A stretch of 64,000 bases of DNA from Tausonia pullulans (taxonomy: Eukaryota; Basidiomycota; Tremellomycetes; Cystofilobasidiales; Mrakiaceae). The notes beneath the pieces are model-generated. The model was not told the origin of the DNA and searched no databases. It saw only the letters and a list, made by a program, of their open reading frames with translations. The stretch spans positions 136,501 to 200,500 of the forward strand of contig OX637636.1 in the NCBI GenBank assembly GCA_951802195.1, read 5' to 3'. The position numbers were made by a program, and so were the translations under genes. Of this stretch, positions 37,896 through 50,809 are shown one piece after another (the first letter of the stretch is position 1; each line of letters opens with the position of its first letter).

Positions 37896-39452
37896 TCCGG
37901 ATGGACGGGGGGGTGGGAGTGTACTGTCTGCGAGAGGGACGGGATAGTCAGAGGTCTGCGACTCTTCGTGGGCCGAAATAGAGCGCGCATGATCGTTCGT
38001 AGAATGAGGGAGTCGCAGGGTCTCGTACTCACGGGGAGGAAAGACCGGGGAAGAGAGTGAGCGTCTGCCTGTCGAAGGCGTGAACCGAGAGCGAGCGTAG
38101 GGAGAAGATAGAGCGAGAGAGCGAGGTGGGAGTCGGGGGGAAGAAAAGAGGCTGATGGAACGAGAGAGAGTGCAGGCAGAGAATGAGGGTGCTGAGCTGA
38201 TTCGGGGAAAAGGTCCGCCCGCCCAGTCGAAAGTCCATGCCCCGAAGAAGGGCAAGGCCCATTTGGGTCGGCTGCGGGATCTTGAGACCCGGGGGGGGGG
38301 CGGGGGCCAGCGGAGGCACGAAGCACGAGGACAGGGATCGATAATAACGTGACTAGTGAGCGACACGGAGCGTGGATAGGTGAGTGAGCGGGGACAGGTC
38401 GCTCGACGCGTCCGCGTCCTTCGGCCGGATGTGGGGGACTCGCTTGCCCACGTTTGGCCTCGTGGGCCTCTGTCATTCATTCCCCGCCGGGGATTAAATC
38501 TGGGGCGATCTGCGCAAGTGACCAGCACCGGACGGAGCAGGGGGCACCAGCACCTGCTTAGGGAGAAAAGCAGGGAGGTGGGAAGAGGGACAGGGAAAAT
38601 AGGGACAGAGCCAAGTCAAGTCGTCCAGAGACTCCGGTTACTGCGATCGAGGAAGACCTGCAACTTCATGAGCTCGCCGGGTCCACAAGCATTGCTCAAG
38701 AGCTCCTGAGATATGGAGATGCGCCTCACCCCCTGAAAGAGCGATTACGACCATGTTTTAAGACGTGGCAGTGAAATAGTGAGACAAACAAGAGAAAGCA
38801 ACAGAAAATAAGGCGCGTGCTGAGCCCTCGTTCCTTGCGAAGACGCCACCAAAGGAAAGAACGAACTGAGGCCCAGGCCCTCCAGGAAGAAGTCCTCTTC
38901 TTGCTCCGAGCGAGGGTGTGGATGCTGTGCTCACTGATTTTGGGGGATTGGGACGAGCATGCAATGACTGTTGGGAAAAACCCGAGGTTCTGGCGAGGCA
39001 AGGTGGTTCGTTCCTGTTTTCGGCGCGCGCGGCTGCCTTTTATCGCACGCAATCTACGTGCCACCGCCGCCAGATCTTTCCATCTCGGATCACGACTCTC
39101 CAGATGGCTGGCCTCTTTCGCCGTCCGAGCCAATGGCTGGCCCCCTTGAACTGATGTTCTGAGTATCCAACGGAGTCAGTCAGCCTCGATCAAGGCCGGT
39201 GCGCGGCTCGTTGACTGTCACCCTTCGGCTGTCTCCTTCCCCCTTGACAGGCAGTCTTCGTTGCCTCACTCCGCGACCACCTCACCCTGCCCATCATCCT
39301 TTCAAACCACTCATTTAATATCCTTCGTCTTCCTTTTACTTTCCTTGTGTCTTCTACGATTGCCTGCGACTCGCATTCGCCCCGTCCTTCCTCCATTTGA
39401 CGCATCGCGTTGCATCACCCCAACCAATTGCCTCCTTTTCCTCCCCATCGCT
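37896..39452. promoter_or_regulatory. Long divergent region between GH128 and CUZ1
   Basis: About 1.56 kb, the longest clearly divergent promoter region in the window. A long open frame continues upstream of the GH128 ATG on the - strand but contains low-complexity Pro/Arg/Ser with no signal peptide and is taken as 5' UTR. A pyrimidine-rich leader precedes CUZ1. No gene recognised. Confidence 0.45.
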
Positions 39453-40685
39453 ATGGATCTCAAGCCCATCGGCAAACACTGCGAGCACTGCAATGAACTT
39501 GATCTACTTCCCATCTTCTGCTCGTACTGCAAGCGGGTGCGTGTCGAGTGTCCTGTCGCGATAACTCTCTTGAGTCAGCTCCCTCACTCTCTTGTATTAT
39601 CCGCTACAGACCTTCTGCAGGCATCATGCCCCCCTGACCGAGCATGCCTGTCCCAACCCGCCTGCAACAGCCATCTCCTCTGTGTCTAAGTCAAATCAGC
39701 CTCTCGGTCCTCGCTGCCAGCTGGCAAGCTGCAGCAATCCTAGCCTACGTACATGGAGCCTCGTCGACAACGCCTCGGCACCAGGCTCGGGGGAGAAAGA
39801 CGAGGGAGAGGAGGTCCTATGTACGGGATGTGGACTTGGTTTTTGCCTGACGTGAGTGGTGGCGACTCTTCGTTTCGCAGCGACGCGACAGCGAGGGCGC
39901 ACGTCTTCTCCATTTCTCCCTCGTCGATGGTCGCCATATCCTTTCCCACCTGTGCGAATCGCTCAGATCTACTTGCATGCTTCAGACACCGCGGTCCTAG
40001 TGCGCATGCTTGCTCCCCTCCCGCCAAAACCCTCACGCCAGCCCAAGCGCACACCCGCGCGCTCATCGCCAATCTCTCCTCTTCCTCCACCTCGCCTGCC
40101 TCCACAAGAAAGCCCGCAGCGGCCCACAAAAAGCCCATCAACCCGGCCATCGCGCTCATGAAGCTCAAGCAGACTGCGAAGCCTGGGCGCGGGGATGTGG
40201 CCAGGCCGGAAAGGTGGCACCTCGTCATTGGGGTCGATTTGGACTGGAAGAAGCAGGGCGAGGGCGAGGGCGAGGCGACGTTCTGGAAGAAGGTGGAGCC
40301 CTCTATTTTGAGAGGATGAGAGGGGGATTCGAGGGCTGACGCATAGTTGTTGTATTTCCCCTGGCGCCCTCAGGACCTGACGGTCGGGCAGATCATCCAG
40401 GCCCTCGAGACGCGACACTCGGTCGTCTCTCGCTCAGCGGCCGCCGGGAATCCTTCGAATGTTCGTTCATCTGGCCCCTTTAAGACGCATATGCACAGGG
40501 GACCGAGGTTAATGATGACGACCACCTGCCTGGCACACCAGACCATCCACCTTGTTCATCACGGCAGCACTGCTCCTCATGGCGCCCTCCGGAGTCTTGC
40601 TCGGGGGGCTCGGCTGGATGCGTGCGGTGTCGAAGATGGCGGGAAAGTCACGCTCGTGCGGGGAGATGGGTGGCAAAGGGAGTAA
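39453..40685 (+). CDS. CUZ1: AN1 zinc-finger / ubiquitin-like protein Cuz1 (ZFAND1)
   Basis: Cuz1 links Cdc48/p97 and the proteasome, mainly under arsenite stress, and helps clear stress granules in animals (ZFAND1). Five exons: 39453-39536, 39610-39851, 39986-40292, 40374-40460, 40542-40685 (287 aa, yeast Cuz1 is of similar size). First AN1 finger at residues ~9-42 (CEHCNELDLLPIFCSYCKR, then FCRHHAPLTEHAC). Second at ~60-125 (RCQLASCSN, VLCTGCGLGFCLTHRG, HAC). A C-terminal ubiquitin-like domain of ~85 residues begins near RPERWHLVIGV and includes DLTVGQIIQALE. Introns 4 and the reading frame across it are both open, so retention would still give protein; splicing is preferred because of donor gttcgt and acceptor cacaccag. 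Confidence 0.87.
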
Positions 40686-42004
40686 ATGCGGGGGGGGGGG
40701 GGTGTCGGACGCCGACCGTCGAGACAAGCACCGGAGCAGCCAGCCTCCGAGACGATGAGCTTCCACATTTGTCCGGCCGCTTTGCACGAGGAATGGAACA
40801 GTCTTACGAGAAAACGACGAAGGAGGACCGCGCGAGCAGAGATGCCATTTCTTTTCCCGTGCCAAGTTCCCTCGATATCAGCAGCTGCTTGTCAGCCAGT
40901 CGGAATGAGGTGGTCCCGGCCAAACGGCAGCTGACAAAGATCGTTGGAGACGCAGAGCGTTCCAACTTTGAACCTCGCGAAGATCGACGCGTCAGTCGCT
41001 CGGCAGCGCTTCGATACCTTCGACGCGCCATTCGCCGCTCCTCTCAATTTGCTAGGGCGACGCAGAGGAAGGGAGAGAGATACAGACTCAGCTGACAGCG
41101 CCGCCATCAGGAAGATCCGGCCCGGGGGTTGTCCCGTCCTGATGTGAACCGAAGGCGGATCTAGAAATGTGACGGCTCCAGACCTTCCCGCGCCCTTTCC
41201 GCCCGCCGCGCTCGCTCTTTCGGCCGCACGCGCCTCTCCTCTTCTCGACGCTCGCTTACTCTTGGCCCCCTTAACCTCCAACCGCACCCTCCTTCCTTAC
41301 CGGTCTCCTTTCCTCGGCGTCGGTTGCACCGCTCTCCTAGCACTCATCCGCTCGTCCGACCCCGTGGCCTCCGAGAGGTCGTCCCTCCTTTCTTCGCTCG
41401 CTTGCCTCTTCTCCGCTCTCCGTGCTCTGTTCTCGGCATCCGGTCGCGACGCTTAGCACGCACAGCACCCCACTGCGCCCTGGTCGCCGTTCCTATCCTT
41501 CCTCTCTACTTCCGTCCCGGCACCGCCACTGTCGGCTGCTCCTCGCTGGCCCCAGAAGCTACCCACACCTTATCCACGCTCGCGTCCGGATTCTTGGCTT
41601 CTGCTACCGACCTCGCCTAATCACCTCCACGCCCCCGTCGGCTCCCTACGCGTTACCTCTCGTCGACTCTCTCCGACCCCCTCGATACTTCTCCCAGCAA
41701 TCACTCCTGGCAATCTCTTTCGCCCATACCCGACCCTTGACTTGTCGTCCGACACGTGAGTGCAAAGTCAGCAGCGCGCTTGTTCTTCCCGGTCCGTCGG
41801 TCACGTCGAATCAAGGTGGTTGGTCGGGTTGGCTCTCCGCCTCCCGACGCCAAGGCGCCGCGACCGACCGGTCACAGCGCAATACGGCATTGCACCACAG
41901 CAGCAGCGTGGCTGATTTCCCTCTTCACTGCCGAACAGCGAACAGCCTGCATGCAAGACGCACGTGTCCCCTCGTCATCGTCGACTCTTCCTGGGAGTCG
42001 ACCG
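40686..42004. other. 5' region of the flippase gene
   Basis: 1.3 kb without a recognised gene. A G-run lies at about 40690-40702. From 41160 on the + strand is strongly pyrimidine-rich (Leu/Ser/Pro frames), typical of a long promoter and 5' UTR. A - strand frame at 40892-41287 has no family motif. Confidence 0.45.
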
Positions 42005-45000
42005 ATGAGTACCCTGAGGCCGAACGGGCCTGACTTCGAGGAGGACGAGATGATTGATCCGGAGCTTCGACTTCGGACTGTCAGGACTGCCGGTAAGTCA
42101 TACCTTCGCGCTACCAACCGAAGAGAAGAGAGGAGACGCATTCGAGACGGGGAGGAAGAGAGAGCCGGCCAGGGACTCAGCCCTCCATGCCAGCGCGTCG
42201 ATCTCGCGAGAACTTGTGTTTCTCAGAGCATGCCTGGCTTGTCTCATCCGGAGGGAGCACACATCTCTCGACTCCCGGCTTCCCTGTTTCGCCAAACTCC
42301 TAACTTGACAGAAGGGCAAAGGAATGGGGAGACGTGGAGGCGGGGAGAGGGGCCCGTCCGTGCGCATGCACCGCCCTGCCTGTCCTCCCTCTCTCGTCCG
42401 TCCCCCTGGCGTCCTTGGCGAGTGCATCACTCGCTTGCTCGCTTGCTCGCTTGCTCGCTTGCGTGAGCCATCCGTTGCTCGGCGGCCGGCTGCAGATGTT
42501 CGTCACGTTTTAGATGGACGGAAGGACGCGTTCGGCCCGCTGCGTATCGCCTCGGAACAGCTTGCCTGTAGTGGCGAGGATGGGCTCAAGCAAGCTGCAA
42601 GGCATGCTCTTCTCCAAATCAGCTGGCGATGCATGCGTATGATCCGGCGATCTCATCACGCATAGACGAACGCTAGGAGAGACCCGAGTGTTTTTCTGAC
42701 ATTTTCCTCGACATTCTTTCCTCAGCCTCCTCCATCGCCGTCTCCGTCCACAACGAGGACCGCGCCGAACGGACGCGTCGGTTCCTCGGTCTCGGCCGAC
42801 GCGATCGGGACCACAAGAAGGTCTCTAAGCTCAACCTGAAGCACAAGTTGAGCATCTCGACCTCAGAAGACGACGAAGATGGGGACGCTTCGAGAGTAGA
42901 GGCAGCGGCGGTGCCGGCTGGCAAGGCGCCCATTCCGGGAGAGAGGCGCAACATCTACGTCAACACGGTCAGTTTGCCATCAGACTGCTGGGGCCTGAAA
43001 CTGGACACTAAAATGCTCGTTTGATCGTTCTCCCTTTAGCCCTTGCCGCCAAGCGAGATGCTCGACGATGACCCGATCCGACGCTACGTTCGGAACAAAG
43101 TCCGGACGAGCAAGTACACGCCCATCACCTTTGTCCCAAAAAACTTGTTCGAGCAGTTCCGCCGGGTAGCCAACATGTACTTCCTCTTACTCGTCATCCT
43201 CCAAAGTACGTCGCCGATCCTTGCCCTGGGGTGTCGGGTGTCGTTCTGACCGGCAGCGCGCTCCCTTCGTAGTCTTCCCCATCTTCGGAGCGACGACACC
43301 GCAGATCGCTATGTTGCCACTCGTTGCTATTCTCGCCATTACCGCGTTGAAGGACGGAGTTGAAGATTACCGGCGAGCCAAGCTCGATGACGAGGTGCAT
43401 GAAGCACTTCTCGCGGATGGAGGGGGACCGACCCATTGACTCACTCTCCTTCGACTCGCAGGTTAATAACTCGGCTGCAACCAAGCTTGGCGACTGGAGA
43501 AACGTTAACCAGCCTCGCGATCCTCGGACGTTCTTCGAGAGGTTCATGGGCGCCAAGAATCCAAGTGGGTCGCGCCTTCCTCCCTAGTTCGCGAGAGAGA
43601 AAGCGGGCCTCGGCTAACGATGACGGCCCGAACTTTTCCAGACGAGCGCATCTCCAAAGGCGTCCGCAAACTCCGGGAGAAGGAGGCCCGCGAGGGCAAG
43701 CAGATCGTCCTTCAGAAGTCGGCCAAGGAAGAGGACCAGCAGGCGGGCAGCTCGTCAGGCACTCGCGACGGTGGCCTAGCGCAGGGCAACAGCTATGCCA
43801 TGAGCGACATTCAATCGGTCCGTCGTCGTTTGCGCTGAACGTGATGAGAAGTCGCTGCCTCTGACGCTGAATCTGTCTTCCTGTCCCTTTCAGATTGCGT
43901 CCGACTCAGCACAGGATGATCCCGGGTTCGGTGGGTCGCATCCGGATCTCTCGTACATCGGCGGACGTGGCCGGAGCAAGTCGGTTGGCCAGGTCTCGGT
44001 CGCTGCCTCGACAGCTACCAACCGATCGACAGGCGTCGTCGACTGGGAGCGGCAAGCGCCCGGGACGGCTAGGTGGGAGCGGACGCTCTGGAAGAAACTC
44101 GAGGTCGGTGATGTTGTCCTTCTCCGGGACGATGAGCAGGTCCCCGCGGACATTGTCATTCTCTCAACGGCCGACCCGGACGGAATTTGCTACGTCGAGA
44201 CCAAGAACCTTGATGGTGAGACCAACCTCAAGGTTCGCAAGGCGTTGAAGGCGACGTCATCGATCAATTCGGAGGAGGACCTCGAGCACGCGAAGTTCAC
44301 AATGGACCTCGAGCCCCCGCACGCGAATCTTTACACGTTCAACGGTCTCCTCAAGTACTCGACGCGAGAGCTCGAGGCTACTGACGGCGGCGCTCCGCTG
44401 AGGCAGACGCAGACTGGCGGCAGCGTAAGCAGCGGAGCCTGGCGGGAGAAACTTGAGCCGGCCACGATCAACGAGCTCCTTCTCCGCGGCTGCACGATCC
44501 GCAACTCGACCTGGATCATTGGACTCGTCGTCTTCACCGGCGCGGATACCAAAATCATGCTCAACGGAGGAGAAACGCCGTCGAAGCGATCCAAGATTGA
44601 GGTCGAGACCAACTTCAACGTCATCATGAACTTTATCATCCTGATGGGCCTCTGTTTCGTAAGTGGTGGGGGCATCTCAGACCTTCTCACCTTTTCTGAC
44701 TGCCTCCCAATCCACACGCAGACGACGGCAATTGTCTACTACACCGTTGAGCTCAAATCCGGTAGGAGCTTCAACTTTTTCGAGGTTGGCTCAACGCCCT
44801 CCGACAACAAGGTCGTCAATGCACTTGTTATCTTTGTGTGCGTTCGCGCTCATCCTTTATTATGACGAGCCGTCCCTCGCTGACCTGCTCTTCCGCACAG
44901 TTCCGGCCTCATCGTCTTCCAGAACATTGTCCCCATCAGTCTCTACATCTCGATCGAGATTGTGAAGACCGTACGTCTCCACTCTTTTGCGCGCCTCATC

Positions 45001-48000
45001 GCGTGACTCTCGCTTATCTTGCGCTCTCAGATCCAAGCCTTCTTCATCTTTCAGGACGCAGGTCAGTTTGACAGCGCCTGCCAGATGAAACTCGTGACAA
45101 ATGACTGACGCTGCTTGCTCTACGCAGCGATGTACTATGCCCCGCTTGATACACGTTGCGTTCCTAAGACGTGGGACATTTCGGATGAGTGCGTTTGGTC
45201 CACCGAGCTGCGCGAGGCGTTCCACGCTAACTTATCCTTTCTTGACCCCCAGCCTCGGCCAAATCGAGTATATTTTCTCCGACAAGACGGGCACGCTCAC
45301 TCAGAACGTCATGGAGTTCAAGAAGCTGTCCGTCAGTGGCATCATCTATGGCGAGGGTGTGACGGAAGCTATGATTGGTGCTGCCAAGCGCGAGGGTCGG
45401 GAGATCGTCGACTTTGACGAGCAGGCTGTCACGCTGAAGGCTTCGCTGGCCGTCATGGTTGACCGGATGCGCAAGGGCTGGAAGAATCGGTACCTCCAAG
45501 AGGACAAGCTCACCCTCGTCGCCCCTGACCTCGCCTCCCACCTCGCGAACCGGTCGAGCCCGCACCGGCAGGCGTTGATTGACTTCTTCCGCGCCCTCGC
45601 CATCTGCCATGGCGTCATCTCCGACAAGTACGACCCGGACAACCAGTTCCTGATTGACTACAAGGCCGAGTCGCCCGATGGTACCTTACCTGATCTCGCC
45701 GTGTTCTTCTCTTGTCTTTCGTCGGCTGACCGAAATGCCTTACTTCTCTCTTTCCACAGAGGCCGCTCTCGTCGCTGCCGCCCGAGATGCCGGCTTCCCC
45801 TTCATTCACAAGAACAACCACTACCTCGACATCGAGGTCCTTGGCCAACCTGAGCGCTACGTTCCACTCCGCGTACTAGAATTCAACTCGACGCGAAAGC
45901 GCATGTCTGTCATCGTCCGGAACCCGGACAACCGCATCGTCATGTACACGAAGGGGGCCGACTCGGTCATCTACGCCCGCCTGCACGCCGACCATGACCC
46001 AGAGCTCAAGGCTGCCACCCAACGCGACCTCGAGACGATGGCCAACGCAGGTCTCCGGACGCTCTGTGTCGCATACCGGTACCTTGAAGAGGAGGAGTAC
46101 TTCAACTGGTCTCGTGCATACGAGAAGGCGTCCAACTCGATCCGCGACCGGGACGAGGAGATCGACAAGGTGAGCGAGTTCATCGAGCACTCGCTCACCA
46201 TTCTGGGAGCAACCGCGCTTGAGGATAAGCTTCAGGAGGGTGTCCCGCAAACGATTGAAACGCTCCACGAGGCCGGCATCAAGCTCTGGGTGAGTTTCGG
46301 GCGGGGTTTCTGCTCTCTGGCTTGTTTACTGGCCTGTGACTGACTGTGCCTCTCTGGCGTTGCAGATTCTCACGGGTGACAAGGTCCAGACTGCCATTGA
46401 GATCGCCTTCTCCTGCAATCTTCTTACCAACGACATGGTGAGTCGGAATCATTGCCCGTTCGCCCGCCTTATTCCTCTCTAACGCACTCTCCCTCCCCAC
46501 ATCTAGGACATTTTTATTCTCTCCGCCGAAACCGAGGAAGGCGCCCGGCTTCAGGTCGAGGGTGCGCTCAACAAAATCGCCTCTGCCACGGGCCCACCCG
46601 TCGTTGGCAAGGGGAGCAAGGTGGGCAGTAAGATCCTGGGATCATCCCCAACCACCGGGTTCGCGGTCGTCATCGACGGCGACACCCTCCGTTTCGCGCT
46701 CGACAGTGGCCTCAAGACGCTTTTCCTCAACCTTGCGACGCAATGCGAAACGGTCGTTTGCTGCCGAGTCTCTGTGAGTCTGGAGTACATCTGGGAGGCG
46801 TCAGGAAGTTCACGCACTGACACTCTGCCGCCATCTCAATTCAGCCCGCCCAGAAGGCTGCGACCGTCCGACTTGTACGTCGGTCCAGATTGTCTCTAAG
46901 GTCTCCGATGACTGACATACCCTCTTGCTTTCCTCCTCCAGGTTAAGGAGGGCCGCAATGCCATGACACTCTCCATCGGTGACGGCGCCAACGACGTCGC
47001 CATGATCCAGGAGGCGCATATTGGTGTCGGCCTCTTCGGTCACGAGGGTTCACAAGCCGCCATGTCGGCTGACTACGCGTTTGGACAATTCCGCTATCTC
47101 ACGCGGCTGCTTCTCGTCCGTGCGTAGCTTGGCTTGTTCGACTGGCACCCTTGATTCCCTGGCTAACACCCAGCTTATGGTGCTACTGCAGACGGTCACT
47201 GGAGTTACGTTAGGGTTGCCGAGTGCGTCATCCATCCTTCGCCTGCGGTATTAGAGCATCCACTGCTAACCAGTCGGGTCCTTTCTTAGTATGCACGCCA
47301 ATTTCTTCTATAAGAATATCATTTGGACGGGCGCACTCTTTTGGTTCTGCATCTTCAACGAGTGGGAAGCGACGGTGAGTAGTGGCCCGCCTAACCATTG
47401 CGCATGCAAAGGCTGACCCTCGCGCTTCCTTTCACTTCAGTACCTCTTCGAGTACACGTTCATTTTGCTGTACAACCTCGTCTTCACCTCGCTCCCCGTC
47501 ATCGTCCTCGGCGCGTTCGATCAGGACGTCAACGCCCAGGCGCTCCTCGCCTTCCCCAAGCTCTACGAGCGCGGCATCAAGGGTCTCGAGTACACGAGAA
47601 CTAAGTTCTGGGTCTACGTCATCGATGGTCTGTCATGTCTCTTTTCTTTTCACGAGAAATGTTTAAACCTCTGCTGACTGTCGTCCCCTTTACTCAGGTG
47701 TCTATCAATCTCTCATCTGCTTTTTCATCCCCTATTTCGTCTGGCAATCCGGCGCCACCGGGTCTTCGCAGGGCTACGACACAGGCTCCATGTATGAGCT
47801 GTGAGTCACCTGTCTCTTTTGCTCTCATTCACAGCATCTGCTGACAAGTTTTCTTTCTCCCAGTGGTACAACGATCGCCGCTGGTGCGATCACGGCCGCC
47901 AATGTCTTCGTTGGCCTGAACTCGCGCTAGTGAGTCAGCCCCAGTAAACTATCCTCATCTGCTCAGCTGACGTCAGGTGTCCTCCTCAGTTGGACGTTCA

Positions 48001-48986
48001 TGACTTGGATCGTCATCGTCGGCTCCTCCCTCTGCTGTTACATCTGGATCGTCGTCTACTCCGTGGGTTCTCGCTCATGATCCCCTCATGGCTTGGCTAC
48101 GCCAGCTGACGCATCACGCCTCTCCAGTTCTTCGGCACCTATTTCTTCGATTACGAGGTCTCGATCCTCTTCACCATGGTCAATTTCTGGGCCACCGTTA
48201 TCGCCGTGGTCGTTCTTGCCATCGGTCCTCATTTCCTCTACATGGGAATCCAGGGCTTCTTCTTCCCGTGAGCAAACGTACTGTTTTAGTCCCTGGGCTA
48301 CGGCTTCGCGGAAGACTCATGACCCCCCCCCCTCCCCCCGGCTTTGCACAGTCTCGACAAGGACCTCGTCCGCGAAGCTTGGGTCGCAGGTGACCTCAAG
48401 GAACAGCTCGGCATCCGGCCTCGGTCCCAAAAGGCGGAGCTGCACGACGTCGAAGACAAGGCCGAAGCGTTCCACCTCAGCGGACATCAGCAGGACTTCT
48501 CTGAAAGCTCCTCGGCGGGCGAGCTGGCCTACCGTCCGAGAGGTGAGCGGGAGTCCACGCCCGGTTGGTCATGTCCTCAGGCTGACTCTACATGTTTCAT
48601 CCTCAGGCGACGAGCACTCTCCAACCGAGACGGGCCCGCTCGCGGCGTCGTACGGAGGGTATGAGGACCAGCCTTTGTCGCCGACGCAGTTGTACCAGTA
48701 CGCCCAGCAACCCTCGGCTCTCCCGTTCATGGCGGACAGCTCGCCCTCGCATGAGTATCCTCCGCGGCAACGTGGCGTGCCGCCAAGCTGGCCGTCCGAG
48801 CACGAGCTCAACCAGACGCCACGGGCCGCGCACTTTGCCGAGCTATCCGAGACGCCAACCTGGCGGACAGCGGCGGAGGACTTGTACAGCAATGAGCCTG
48901 GCTGGGACGAGGCGGACGATGGGAACCGGCATACGAGGGACGACTCGCGAAGGAGCTACGGCCCCGGAGCAGGGTACGCCATCTGA
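42005..48986 (+). CDS. P4-ATPase phospholipid flippase, Dnf1/Dnf2 class
   Basis: Moves phospholipids to the cytosolic leaflet of plasma or endosomal membranes. 26 exons: 42005-42092, 42726-42967, 43040-43205, 43273-43394, 43462-43564, 43642-43817, 43894-44658, 44722-44837, 44901-44970, 45031-45061, 45128-45188, 45253-45680, 45760-46289, 46366-46437, 46507-46773, 46845-46874, 46942-47119, 47192-47222, 47290-47374, 47441-47627, 47698-47800, 47864-47929, 47990-48062, 48128-48267, 48352-48542, 48607-48986 (1566 aa). Seen: N-terminal [12 protein letters not shown], the first membrane pair ([16 protein letters not shown]), the P4 dephosphorylation motif LDGET (~406-409), the phosphorylation site DKTGTLT (Asp ~657), [12 protein letters not shown] and KGADSVI in the nucleotide domain, [18 protein letters not shown] (~1102), and six C-terminal membrane segments. 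A ~185-residue Pro/Ser-rich tail follows. Intron 1 is 633 nt, far above the others. Confidence 0.92.
42431..42462 (+). repeat. Octamer microsatellite (tcgcttgc)x4 in flippase intron 1
   Basis: Four head-to-tail copies of an 8-nt unit inside the unusually long first intron. Probably simple slippage. Confidence 0.85.
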
Positions 48987-49753
48987 CCATGCTGTGAACT
49001 CTCTCTCCTTCTCTCCCCTCTTGTCTATTTCTCGGCCTGGACTCTGCCTCCTCTCGACCTGGACTCTGCCTCCTCTCGATCTGGACTCTGCCTCTTCACA
49101 TTCTGCTGCTTATTATCTCTTTTGCCTCTTCCTCCTTCTGCATTTCCTCCCTGTCGCCTTACTTTAGACACCCATCTGGGCCTCTCCCTCCCTCTTCTCA
49201 TTTTCTCCTTCCTCTTTCACTCCCATTCCCCATTCGCTTTCACTTTTTTGGTCTTCATGTATCACTCTTCGGCTCTAGCCCTGGGCACCTCGTCCTTTTC
49301 TCACTCCTCTCGCTTTCGTTGCCGTGCTTCCGAGTCTACACCAGACCTGTCGGATCTCTCAAGAACTCTTGCGTCCTTCGATTGTGACGGAGAGAAGCAA
49401 AAAAAAGAAAGGGGGGGAGGGGTGACTGCGTGGATGCGATCAAGCGAGGGGTGGCAAAAGCGGGTAGTGCAAAGATGTTCAGATCCTCGCCCCCTCTGGA
49501 CCGACTCTGATTTGCGGATTAACATTGAACGGCAGCCCTTCTAGTCTCCTTCTACCCAACAAAGAACAGATGAGATTACAGTGATGTTCAGCGCCCGGTC
49601 TTCGCCCATATGTCAACGCCACCCTGACATCTCTGGTCTTCTCCCGTTCCTTCTCTCGTCCAATCAACCCTACCTCCTACCTCCATCATTTCCACCCACC
49701 ATCTCTTCCACTCTCCACCCTTCCTATCCATCTTCCCGCCATCATCTCATTCC
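48987..49753. other. Flippase 3' region with a 22-nt tandem repeat
   Basis: About 770 bp of pyrimidine-rich DNA. It includes the flippase 3' UTR and the leader of the F-box gene. A tandem repeat of unit cctggactctgcctcctctc plus ga lies at 49036-49079 (two perfect copies) with a partial third copy to ~49098. No gene seen. Confidence 0.5.
49036..49098 (+). repeat. 22-nt tandem repeat, about 2.8 copies
   Basis: Two identical 22-nt units (49036-49057 and 49058-49079) and a diverged third copy, in the flippase 3' flank. Confidence 0.85.
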
Positions 49754-50809
49754 ATGGTTCTTCCTCTCGCCCTTCCCGTTGAGATTCTCAGCCACATCCT
49801 CCTCTTTGTTTTCGGTCTCGACCGGCCCCTCATCCCTTCCTCCGCTCCTACTCCGCTCGCCGGGTACTCGTCTTTGCTCCTCGTCTCGCGCGACTTCCGC
49901 GAACTCGCCCTCCCTTACTTCTGGCGATCGTTCAGCATCGTGCAGCCGGCCGATTGGACTGCTCTCTTTGCTCCAGAGACAGGGCTCCTTATAGACACGC
50001 CTGAGGGGGCACGACGTCGCAGTTGGGTCGAGGAGGTCGCGTTCACTCTTGGGTCTCAGTTCGTCCCCCTTGCGGTTGATGCCGACCTCATCGAGGACTA
50101 CATCTTCTTCAAGGACTACATCTTCAAGAAGGGCAAATCGCTCAAGGGCAAGTCGTTCACCTTTTCTCTCCCGGATAACGTCACATTCCCTCGCCTTCAT
50201 CGGATTGTCGTCTTGCAAAGCGCCAATCGGTCCGACGGTCGAAGCTACCGCGATCTCGCGCTCATCCAAGAGGCACCTTTCTGGGAACTCGTCGACGGGT
50301 ACGCCCGAGAGTTGAGCTGTGACTTCACTCCGCCAGGGGCCTATTGTGAATTTGAGGACGACTACGACTGGAGCGACAGCTCGTGGTACGGAGACCTCCT
50401 CGCGACATTAACCGCACCCCTCGAGAGCGCCGTCAACGAAGACCGGCGCCTGTCTCTCGCTCGCTTCCTCAAGGCTCCCGCTCTTCAGTCAATCCGCGTA
50501 CCGGACAATCACAACGCATCTGTCTTTCTCTCGCCTCTTCGCGATCGTCACAACGAAGACCATCCTATGAGCCTCAGCGTCTACCACACCTGCTCCGAGA
50601 GCGAAACCTGCTACAGCTTCGCTTGTCTATCTCTTCTCAGCATTCCCTCGCCAGACCGTCATGTGGCCCTTGACCTCCATGCCCTCTGCCCTAAGATTCG
50701 TCAGGGCATAACCTCCCATCACAAGAATCAGGGGAGCCTGTCGGGTTGGTTCTTTGTGGAGTCGGATGGGAGCCGGGTGTCTGTCGAAACGGGGGAGTCT
50801 AGCACGTGA
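49754..50809 (+). CDS. F-box-like protein, single exon
   Basis: Uninterrupted 351-residue frame from a true ATG. The N-terminus (LALPVEILSHILLFVF, then LLLVSRDFRELALPYFWRSF) fits the F-box helix pattern seen in many basidiomycete F-box-like proteins, which recruit substrates to SCF ubiquitin ligases through Skp1. The rest has no recognised repeat and includes an internal FKDYIF / FKKGKSLKGKS stretch. It lacks introns while its neighbours have many, as is common for expanded F-box families. Substrate unknown. Whether the N-terminus binds Skp1 is inferred. Confidence 0.65.
   Translation: MVLPLALPVEILSHILLFVFGLDRPLIPSSAPTPLAGYSSLLLVSRDFRELALPYFWRSFSIVQPADWTALFAPETGLLIDTPEGARRRSWVEEVAFTLGSQFVPLAVDADLIEDYIFFKDYIFKKGKSLKGKSFTFSLPDNVTFPRLHRIVVLQSANRSDGRSYRDLALIQEAPFWELVDGYARELSCDFTPPGAYCEFEDDYDWSDSSWYGDLLATLTAPLESAVNEDRRLSLARFLKAPALQSIRVPDNHNASVFLSPLRDRHNEDHPMSLSVYHTCSESETCYSFACLSLLSIPSPDRHVALDLHALCPKIRQGITSHHKNQGSLSGWFFVESDGSRVSVETGESST

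Noticed and set aside
37341-38528. 395-residue - strand frame extending upstream of the GH128 ATG
   Set aside because: The upstream part is Arg/Pro/Ser low complexity, and starting there would bury the obvious signal peptide at the 37895 start.
42431-42462. CRISPR-like repeat
   Set aside because: It is a simple 8-nt microsatellite with no spacers, in a eukaryotic intron.
43395-43461. Reading through flippase intron 4 after [13 protein letters not shown]
   Set aside because: The frame stops within a few codons, while splicing gtgcat to ctcgcag restores the conserved N-N-S-A-A-T-K segment.
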